Shown piece after piece: positions 28,501 through 36,063 of a DNA stretch of 36,063 nucleotides. The notes under the pieces are model-generated. The model was not told where the DNA came from. It saw only the letters and a list, made by a program, of their open reading frames with translations, and made no database searches. The stretch is from Zygnema circumcarinatum. Lineage: Eukaryota; Streptophyta; Zygnematophyceae; Zygnematales; Zygnemataceae. A program made the translations under genes and the position numbers. Every line of letters starts with the position of its first letter. Position 1 is the first letter of the stretch. Where the stretch lies: contig CM074812.1 of assembly GCA_037447605.1 (NCBI GenBank), positions 2,992,279 to 3,028,341 of the forward strand, in the 5' to 3' direction.

Positions 28501-31500
28501 GCCGGGGGGAGAAAGGCAGGATGCCAGAGAGAGTATTAAGGGAGGCAAAGATAGGCTGTGAAGGAGAAGATGGTGTTGAGGTAGAGGGAGAGGCGTGGCT
28601 GGAGATTTGGTTGAAAGTAAAGATAAAGGGAGTGAAAATGAAAGCAGTGAATGCAAGGCTAAGGCTAAGGCTAAGGCTAAGGCTAAGGCTGGTTACTTTT
28701 TTACTCTTGTTCAGATTCTGTCGAACCCGGAGTTCCTTGCTGAGGGAACTGCAATTGCTGATCTGGACAAGCCTGACCGTGTCCTTATCGGTGAGTTATT
28801 GTTGTTCATTTAAACTTATCTTGGCATGTAACATTTTGGTTTTTTCTCTAGAAAAGATATGAAAATGGCAGACTTTTTCGGGGCCTCCTTTCACCTGAAC
28901 ATATTAGTTTAGGGTCTCTTATAAGTAATTTGCTGCCCTCATTACTAGTCGTCCTACTCTGTCTAGTGTGTTCACCTGCTGCTTGAGCTCCTTGTTTGTG
29001 AGAGAGAGGAGAGAAATGAAGGACAAGTCAGGATGAGAGGAGAATGTTAAGGAAGTGTTTGAGGCAATGGTGAGGGTGAAAAAAGAACGCCGGGAAAGGG
29101 AGTAGGGGCAATACCAATTGGAGGTCATCCTCATATGAGTCCTCCCATATTCGATAGTTTGTCACTTTCGTGGTTTTTAATGTACTTGGCGCTTATTACG
29201 ACTGGTAGTAATTTGATCTCTTCCACGGCATCATTCGTCCTTGTTAAGGGTCCGGAGATGTGTAAGTAGTAGCAGTGCTTCGGCTGCTTTGTGTTTCTAT
29301 TTCTTATGCGGCATTATCTTTTTTTGTTGTTGGAACATGCAGGAGGAAGGACCACTCCCGAGGGGCAAAAGGCAGTGGCTACTTTGGCTGCCGTTTATGC
29401 TCACTGGATTCCGGAGGAGAACATCATCCGAACTAACTTATGGTAAGCTGCCTCTCCCGCCTCAGATCCCACATACTCTCCCTCTCTCGATCTCTCCTCT
29501 CTAGGGCATGCTTGGGTGCTCTGATCGATGATCCAAACCTCAGCAACAGGAGCTAAATGTCTTCTTTATTCTGTTATAAATGCCTTCACCTTCACCCTCC
29601 TTTCCTTGATCACCTAATGATGCAATCAGATTACAACATTTTTCATTTGATCCGCTTTTATTTGTTATTGATTTCCATTGCCCGCCGTTCTATTCTAGGT
29701 CTGCCGAGCTTTCAAAGCTAGCTGCGAATGCCTTTTTGGCGCAGCGAATTTCGTCCGTGAACTCAATTTCCGCTCTTTGCGAAGCCACCGGAGCAGATGT
29801 CTCGGAGGTCGCGTATGCAATCGGAAAAGACTCGCGAATTGGACCCAAGTTTTTGGGAGCATCCGTGGGATTCGGAGGATCTTGCTTCCAGAAGGTTGGT
29901 TTCCTCTTTGTATCTAGGTCCAATTTCAGTTTCGCTTCAGTTCCGTTTGTTTTGACTTCAGCTGTCAGCTTTCAGTTTCCTCTTTCTTCTTGGTCTTTCG
30001 GGTGATTAGTCAAGAAAAAATGGGCCTCATCAAACCTTAAAATCTCCTAAATTTCTCGAGACCTCTATGGCTACTTCTTCCTTAAAACTTTTTGAATCAT
30101 ATCTTTACTATTGCCTACATCTGTGAAGATAACGTTTGAGATAATTCAGGCGATTCAGGTTATTCAGGTGATAACAGGCGCACCACTTGAAACCGCATCA
30201 CCTAATTTCGCCTCTCCTCGCACATTTCCTGCAGGATATTCTCAACCTGGTCTATATCTGTGAATGCAACGGTCTTCCTGAAGTTGCAGCCTATTGGAAG
30301 CAAGTGGTCTCCATCAACGACTACCAAAAGTCTCGGTTTGTGAAGCGCATTGTCTCCTCCATGTTCAACACTGTCTCCGGAAAGAAGATCGCCATGCTTG
30401 GGTTTGCCTTCAAGAAGGACACGGGAGACACGCGGGAGACTCCCGCCATCGATGTGGCTCACGGGCTTTTGGGCGACCGTGCGATATTGAGCATTTACGA
30501 CCCTCAAGTGACGGAGGAGCAGATGAGGAGGGACCTGGCCATGAACAAGTTCGACTGGGACCACCCGCAGCACTTGCAGCCTGTCAGCCCCACGGCAGAC
30601 AAGAAGGTACACAGAGAGAGAGACAGAGACAGAGTGCGAGAGTGGGGCCGGTTGTGGGAGGGCCAAGCCAGAGGGGTTTGGAAGTTAGAGAATGGGGCGG
30701 AGAAGAGGAGGGGGGACAAGCGTTCACAGAGAGAGTCAGAGAGAGGCCGGTTGTAAGAAGGCGCAGAGAGGGGTTTGCGAGATGGAGGGCTGAGGATAAG
30801 GAGAAGAGAGGAGAGGGATGAAAGTCATGAAAGAAATGGGGGGAGATGGGTTACTGAGGACAGAATCGGGTAGGGGAGATATGGAGAGAGAGTCCGGTTG
30901 AAAATGCTTAGTAAGTGGGGCTTGGCAGCCGGAGGGCTGGGGAAGGAAATGCGGTATTCGAAGAGAGGGAATTAACTTGAGGGAAAGGGAGATACGGTAA
31001 GGAAGGGGGAGAGGGACTGCAGTGAGAAAGGTAGGGAAAGAGGTATTGGGGAGTCAAAGGGCGGTATGGAAAGGGGGAAAGCACGTAGTCAGATAAGTGG
31101 GGGAAAGAGTGGGATGGGATAGAGACTGGAGAGTGGAAGATGAGAATTTCTTTAGAGGTTATATTTCCACTATCAAAAAGTGTGGTTTGGGAAGGGGGGA
31201 GTATGCAGATAGGTAATGCAGAGTCCTTGGAGTTCAGGGGAGAAAAAAGGAGAGGGGTTGCTGAATAGAGATGGATGCTTTGCGGGGAGACTGAGAAGTT
31301 CTGGTTGAGAGAGAGGTCCTGGAGGTTCAAGCATGTGGAGATGGATTGGATCTCTCGGAGGGCCTAGGAAGTGAGGGATGAGAGGGTGAGAGGGGGGGTT
31401 AGTGGGGGGAGAGAGGGACAGGAGGGAGGGGGGGGGGGAGGGATTGGTTCGATGTCGCGTTAAGCGAAAAAAACCTTGGGGCGCTATACTCTTAGAGAAG

Positions 31501-32618
31501 TTCCACTGTTCCCTGAGAGCTCTTCGATTACCCTTAGATAAAGAAACCAAAAACGGAAAATGAATCCTGCACCCAAAATTCTAAAAAACTAAAAAACTTG
31601 AAAACTGAAACGAAACATTGTTTTCTTAAGGAGTTGGAAGACATAGCTGAGCTCAGTGAGGTTTTCCTTTGTCTGTGTGAAGGTCTCGGTGTGCTGGGAC
31701 GCGTATGCCGCTTGTAAGGATGCCCACGCAATTTGCGTTATTACCGAATGGGACGAGTTCAAGACTCTCGACTACCAGGTATGACGTGAAAAGGGGAACA
31801 AAAAGAGATGTTGATGAGAAGGAGAGGAAGAGAGCGAGAGAGGGAGAGAGGCAGAGAGAGGGAGAGAAAGAGATAAGGAGAGGGCGAGGGGGAGGGAGAG
31901 AGAGAGGATGAGATGAGGTCGAATTGTTGCTTGCTGTTGAATCCGTAATAGTGCAATTAGTTTTTGTGTTGTTGGTTTTGCCATCATGGAAGATGCGAGT
32001 GACTTGCTGGTCAATGTGGAACATCACCTTTCGTTTCGTTGAAACATTTGTAGTATCTGTAACATGCATTTGATGTAGGGGGGGGTAGAGCAGGGAGTGG
32101 GAGAGTGGGAGGGAGGATGGGTGGGAAGGGCTGTTGGAACAATGAGTCAGAATGCTCCCTAAGAGAGCTCGGAGAGTGATTTGCGTCAACATTTAGAGTA
32201 TTCGTAATATGTAGTTGATGAGCAAATTAGAGGAGCGGATGAGCGAGTGAGTGGTGGAGGAGAGAGAGCTGGGATGTGTGCTTCAATGTTGGAGAATAGA
32301 GAAAGAAATTCTGCAGTCAGTACATTGGTGAAGAAAGTTGGAGTCACGCTGGGAGGGAGTTGGAATCACTGGGAGGGAGTCATATATGACAACTGTCTGC
32401 TCACTCCCTCCCGCTCCCTCTCCCTCCCTCTCCCTCCCTCTCGCTCTCTCTCTTATCCCATGCAGAAAATCTATGATTCTATGACGAAGCCTGCGTTCGT
32501 GTTCGACGGTCGCAACATTCTCCCCGTCGAGAAGTTGCGGGAAATTGGATTCATCGTCTTCTCCATTGGCAAGCCCTTGGATCCGTGGGTGAAGGACCTC
32601 CCCTCCATTGCCAACTAG
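25585..32618 (+). CDS. UGD: UDP-glucose 6-dehydrogenase, 9 exons
   Basis: Exons: 25585-25715, 27544-27685, 28105-28284, 28715-28790, 29343-29442, 29699-29894, 30235-30606, 31683-31778, 32466-32618; 1,446 nt, 481 aa, the usual plant length. The cytosolic enzyme oxidises UDP-glucose to UDP-glucuronate with two NAD+, supplying pectin and xylan precursors. Visible motifs: Rossmann GAGYVGG (residues 8-14), [41 protein letters not shown] (Lys216, Asn220), the catalytic cysteine in [10 protein letters not shown] (Cys272), [17 protein letters not shown], and a C-terminal FDGRN and GKPLDPW. All catalytic residues are present and every splice junction restores the family sequence. Introns 1 (1,828 nt) and 7 (1,076 nt) are long and partly repetitive. 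The divergent neighbour is the lipid kinase, with 2.8 kb between the start codons. Confidence 0.97.
25813..25900. repeat. Two-copy direct repeat in UGD intron 1
   Basis: A 36-38 bp unit, CTTGGATCATT...TGTTCTAAGG followed by a T run and AAT, occurs at 25813-25850 and 25865-25900. Confidence 0.85.
26242..26520. repeat. GA tracts in UGD intron 1
   Basis: GAGAGA/GGGAGA sequence at 26242-26382 and 26459-26520, separated by unique DNA. Non-coding. Confidence 0.8.
27200..27540. repeat. Pyrimidine tract with 146 bp duplication before the UGD exon 2 acceptor
   Basis: CT/CCCT sequence leads up to the acceptor at 27543. Within it a segment TCTCTCGTTGTCACYTCTG...TTTAGGAATGCGTCC occurs twice (from 27225 and from 27371), and a short TTTGCCC triplicate lies just before the splice site. 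Confidence 0.75.
28655..28690. repeat. (AAGGCT)6 hexamer array in UGD intron 3
   Basis: Six perfect tandem AAGGCT copies lie 25 bases upstream of the exon 4 start. Confidence 0.95.
30607..31450. repeat. Purine-rich sequence in UGD intron 7
   Basis: GAGAGA tract directly after the exon 7 donor, then a long, weakly repetitive GGGAGA/GGAAAG-rich stretch ending in a G run near 31430. No coding support on either strand beyond the antisense shadow of exon 7. Confidence 0.65.
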
Positions 32619-33322
32619 AGGGAGGCGAGAGTGAAGGAAAGAGAGAAGGAGGGACGGAGGCAGTCGACATTCAGTTTGACCACTGCTGCAATCTGTAGGA
32701 TGCGGCTTCTACACTTCACGTTCTCCTTGTGAGGTAATGAGATCGCGAGAGAGACAGAGAGAGGGAGGAGAGTAAAGAGTAGGGGAAGAATACTGGTTGT
32801 CTCCTCTCTTCATACATCCATTTGGGGATAAGTCGGTCGGTCGGTCGGTCGTTGTGTTATTCTTTCGTTTCGAGATTTTGTTATTGAATAGGACAGGTGA
32901 TGTTTCGACATTTTGTAGAGTTAGAGATAAAGAGTTTATAAAGGCAGAGAGGGGATAATAGTAGCTGTCCTGCTTCCTGTCTATCTCCCAGTCTGCCTCC
33001 CTTCCTTCCCTCTTAGTCCCTCTCCCGTAACGTGGGAGACAGCAGCAGCAGCAGGCGAGTGTGGTACTTGACTCACTCCCTCTCAGCCGTAAACATTGTT
33101 CAATATGACATTTTGTATCATCTGCTCCCATTGAGCAAGAGAGCAAGAAGACGGCCTGGCCTCTCCGAATGTCGATGGAGCTTTAAGTGGATTGTGTAAG
33201 GGGGGTGGGGGGAGGGAGGCATTGCCCAAGGAAGGGGGAAGAGAGGCACTGTCCAAGTAGGGAGGGAGGGGGGGGGGGGCAGAACCAATCAATTGACTAA
33301 TCAATCAACTAACCACTCCGAC
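32619..33322. other. UGD downstream region
   Basis: Probably the 3' UTR and flank. It contains a (GGTC)n run near 32832-32851, CT/GA-rich patches and a G-rich block near 33200-33280. No gene is seen. Confidence 0.5.
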
Positions 33323-33710
33323 CTCAGCCCTGCGCCAATGGTTGGCGCACACGGCCAGCCTTCGCCAACGGTTGGCGCACCCAGCTAGCCATGCGCCGGT
33401 AGCTGGCGCACACGGCAAGCCCTGCAACAATGGTTGGCGCACACGGCCAGCCCTTCGCCAATGGTTGGCGAATCCGGCCAGCCTGCGCTAATGGTTGCAG
33501 GTGCAGACTGCCCGGATGCGCCAATCATTGGCGCAGGGCTGCCCGGGTGCGCCAGCCATTGGCGCAGGCTGGTCGGGTGCGCCATGCATTGGCGCAGGGC
33601 TGGCCGTGTGCGCCAACCATTGGCGCAGGGTATTGGTGCAGGGCTGACCGTGTGCGGCAACCATTGGCGCAGGGCTGGCCGGGTGCGCCAACCATTGGCG
33701 CAGGGCTGAG
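33323..33710. repeat. Inverted array of about twelve 30 bp units
   Basis: About six units of the type TGCGCCAATGGTTGGCGCAC + ACGGCCAGCC run from 33330 to about 33515. They are followed by about six of the reverse-complement form (TGCGCCAACCATTGGCGCAG + GGCTGGCCG) to 33710. The outermost 38 bases of the two arms match in 37 positions when one is reversed, and each unit also holds an internal palindrome GCGCCAA-TTGGCGC. The whole could fold as one 388-base hairpin. Confidence 0.9.
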
Positions 33711-34052
33711 CTGTGTTCTCCCTTCCTGCCTCACTCTCCCCGCTGCTACTCCCCCCCTTTCTCTCTCCTCCTCTACTATCTCGCCCTCTCTACACCTCTC
33801 TCTCCTCTTTTCCTTGTGCAGTCTTCTATGGGACTCCGGGCTCCACAAAATTTCGAATGTTGGGCTCCTTTTGGGGAATAATTTCATTAGTGAAAATGAC
33901 CGCAAACTCCAAATGGATGATGGAATGTTCCACTCGGGTATCCAGATGATGCTTGGCCATGTCTGCATGATGGAGCCGTGATGTATCACATGCTATGCCA
34001 TGCATGCATGCAGAATACACGGATAACCTAAAACATAACGAGAGAAAGATGT

Positions 34053-34129
34053 GGCATTGATCTCAAGATGGCGATGATGCCATCAAATGTACATGGACAA
34101 AAGCAGCAGAATGGGGAACCACGAGGAAC
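34053..34129 (+). repeat. Dispersed repeat, copy 2 (downstream of UGD)
   Basis: GGCATTGATCTC, ATGGCGATGATGCCAT, AAATGTACATG, ATGGGGAACCACGAGGAAC: homologous and in the same orientation as 24298-24392. No open frame is conserved between the copies. Confidence 0.8.
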
Positions 34130-34554
34130 TGGGACTAAAACAAAAAGCTGGGAGCGGTAGGCTTTCCGTCTAGTCTCAACACGACAGCCCTAGTAGCAGC
34201 TGCGAAGGTCACACTAACATAGGTTTATATATTTTATGCCATCTGTGCATTTTTTTTTGTCCTTGAAAAAATTCAGTGTTCTTCATACAACTGAAAGACA
34301 ACGCCTAAAAAATAATAATACTAATTTAAGGTTGTGATATAAATAAACACTTTAATGCACTTCAAAACGAGACAATGTGATCAACACTACAAGTGCAGTA
34401 TCTGGAGAAATACTCAACAATGTCTAGTATAAGAAGTGACTGCCAGAGCATAAATGGCAGGTCTACCTACTCCCCACCCTTCGCTTACCTTTGGCCCTCC
34501 CCCCCGTGCTGCCCTACGTCCTTCTTGTTTCCCTTCTCTGATCTCTTCTCCCTT
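34130..34554. other. Intergenic DNA without recognised features
   Basis: AT-rich unique sequence. I see no gene, RNA gene or clear repeat. Confidence 0.5.
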
Positions 34555-34985
34555 CCCTCCCACTCTCTCTCACTCCCCGCCCTCTCTCTCTACCCCCTCG
34601 TACCCTCCCACTCTCTCTCACTCCCCGCCCTCTCTCTCTACCCCCTCGTACCCTCCCACTCTCTCTCACTCCCCGCCCTCTCTCTCTACCCCCTCGTGCC
34701 CTCCCACTCACTCTCACTCCCCGACCTCTCTCTCTACCCCCTCGTGCCCTCCCACTCTCTCTCACTCCCCGCCCTCTCTCTCTCTACCTCCCACTCTCTC
34801 TCACTCCCCGCCCTCTCTCTCTACCTCCCACTCTCTCACTCCCCGCCCTCTCTCTCTCGACCTCCCACTCTCTCTCACTCCCCGCCCTCTCTCTCTACCT
34901 CCCACTCTTTCTCACTCCCCGGCCTCTCTCTCTACCTCCCGCTCTCTCTCACTCCCCGCCCTCTCTCTCTACCCCCTCGTGCTCC
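34555..34985. repeat. Pyrimidine minisatellite, 47 bp units shortening to about 37 bp
   Basis: Units CCCACTCTCTCTCACTCCCC + GCCCTCTCTCTCTAC occur nine or ten times. The first copies also carry CCCCTCGTRCCCT. Open frames through it encode only S/L/P repeats. Confidence 0.9.
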
Positions 34986-35047
34986 ACCCGCTACCCCCCT
35001 ACGACCCCTCTCTTCACGAAGTCCCCCAACGGAGCTCGACAGCTCCC

Positions 35048-35973
35048 TCAACTCGCCTCTTTATCCCCGGCCTCACAATCGGCGGCCTTATTAAGGTTCT
35101 GGAGTCTATAATTAACCCATAAACGCCATGCGAGGAATATGAGGTATAAGCCAACGGTAAATGGGACCACGCACAGGATTAAATTGCAGGTGTATACAGG
35201 TAAGTATGCTAAGCATATGCCACCCGCGCAGCTGCCATGGTATAGCCGCGATGACCGGTAAAATAGTGACAGGAAAGGATAATAAAAAGTAAAGGGAAGT
35301 TGGATGATTACTTGAAGTATTACCGACAACGGCACACAATATATGCCCGACATTGGAGTTTCAAGTTTAGAAATGACATGACTGAGCACGAGCCTTCCTA
35401 TGGCGTACCAAATCCAGCACGCCCCCACCGCAATTCCAAACTCCTGCACTATCCCATCTAGAAGGGACGGGGCAGAATCCAATTCTTTCAGCTTCCCGGA
35501 AATGGACAGGAGGTACATCACGTAGCCTGTGCCAGTAGCCGCCACGTTGAGCATATTGACCATGTCGAAGTCACAAAAGCAGAGCAGCAGTAAGGTCATG
35601 CAGCTTTGAAGAGCCACTAGCTGTGCGTTTGCGAACAGCAATTGATAATTTTTAATGTACACGTGGACCAAAAGAGGAAAGTGGTGAGCATGGTCGTCAG
35701 TCCCAAAACTAAGTCCACAGCGGACTGAAACCGGACCTTGTCGCCGGTCAGTACTTTATATCTGACGAAGGGAATAAGCGAATAAAAAAGTAGGAGCGTG
35801 GTGCAGAGTTGCAGAATGTAGATTAATACGGAGGCGCCGCGATCATCTGGAGACAAGTCCGCTGCAGCCACTCCCGATATAGTCGAGTCTTGAAAGAAAA
35901 ACATCAAAAGGGTGAAGCTGACTGAGACAATGAAGCTGACAGCGACGCCGATGGTGAAGGGAGACCACGCCAT
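35048..35973 (-). CDS. Unrecognised polytopic membrane protein with one internal frame break
   Basis: I do not recognise the family. The ATG at 35973 opens a frame (MAWSPFTIGVAVSF...) with about three hydrophobic segments that ends at 35617. A second frame, usable from about 35671 down to the stop at 35048, carries four or five more (for example GIAVGACWIWYAIG and PLSVILQVIIQLPF), ending in a short charged tail. Both segments have normal membrane-protein composition, unlike the surrounding repeats, so I read them as one gene of about 290-308 residues with seven or eight helices. Either a one-base indel near 35660-35690 breaks it, or a 59-base GT-AG mini-intron (35662-35604) restores the frame. 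All other introns in the window are at least 169 bases, which makes the mini-intron less likely. Convergent with UGD. Confidence 0.65.
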
Positions 35974-36063
35974 TTGAGGAGGGGGGGGGCGCGGGCAGAG
36001 GGAGTGACTGAGAGAGAGAGAGAGAGATAGAAGGGAAGAGAGAGAGAGAGAGAGAGAGGGGGG
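35974..36063. repeat. GA tract upstream of the membrane-protein gene
   Basis: GAGAGAGA sequence on the plus strand, probably in the 5' leader or promoter of the minus-strand gene. It continues past the window edge. Confidence 0.8.

Noticed and set aside
30202..30666. 154-codon minus-strand open frame
   Set aside because: It is the antisense shadow of UGD exon 7; the plus-strand frame is the conserved one.
33323..33710. CRISPR array
   Set aside because: The units adjoin with no unique spacers of constant length, they reverse orientation midway, and the genome is eukaryotic.

Overview
The window is nuclear DNA from a eukaryote, most likely a streptophyte (land-plant or charophyte-like) genome. 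Three genes are split by many GT-AG introns. Their products resemble plant versions (ATJ6/DNAJC9-type J protein, FAB1-type lipid kinase, UDP-glucose dehydrogenase) more than animal or fungal ones, and the plant telomere heptamer TTTAGGG recurs near gene starts. I cannot name the species. About half of the non-coding sequence is CT/GA, CCCT/GGGA or related minisatellite, and most long open frames seen in it are low-complexity artefacts.

Layout, left to right. Positions 1-2174 are upstream DNA with CT/GA tracts, CGTAC-rich repeats and an interstitial TTTAGGG array. A DNAJC9/ATJ6-like gene follows on the plus strand (2175-6519, 8 exons, 323 aa), then a 1.7 kb convergent spacer. A very large FAB1/PIKfyve-type phosphatidylinositol-3-phosphate 5-kinase gene lies on the minus strand (22798 down to 8231, 16 exons as modelled, about 2,228 aa, no FYVE domain). 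A 2.8 kb divergent intergenic region (22799-25584) carries several small repeat families and repeated promoter-like motifs. UDP-glucose 6-dehydrogenase is on the plus strand (25585-32618, 9 exons, 481 aa). The next spacer holds a 388 bp inverted array of 30 bp units and a pyrimidine minisatellite. Last is a minus-strand polytopic membrane protein gene (35973 down to 35048) whose reading frame breaks once.

The exon models of the first three genes rest on continuous alignment, from memory of the families, across splice junctions that keep phase. Summed exon lengths are multiples of three in each (972, 6,687 and 1,446 nt). The genes are functionally unrelated (histone/Hsp70 co-chaperone, endolysosomal PI(3,5)P2 synthesis, UDP-glucuronate supply for cell walls); this is an ordinary eukaryotic gene neighbourhood, not an operon.

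The most unusual signals are: (i) in the FAB1 gene the sense strand switches between purine-rich exons and pyrimidine-rich introns at many junctions, with the purine tracts translated into E/R/G-rich linkers; (ii) the inverted tandem array downstream of UGD, with a related dispersed repeat on both sides of that gene; (iii) about ten CGGACGG-like motifs and a duplicated G-box module in the UGD promoter region; (iv) a helically phased 10 bp array plus a telo-box upstream of FAB1, echoed upstream of the J-protein gene.
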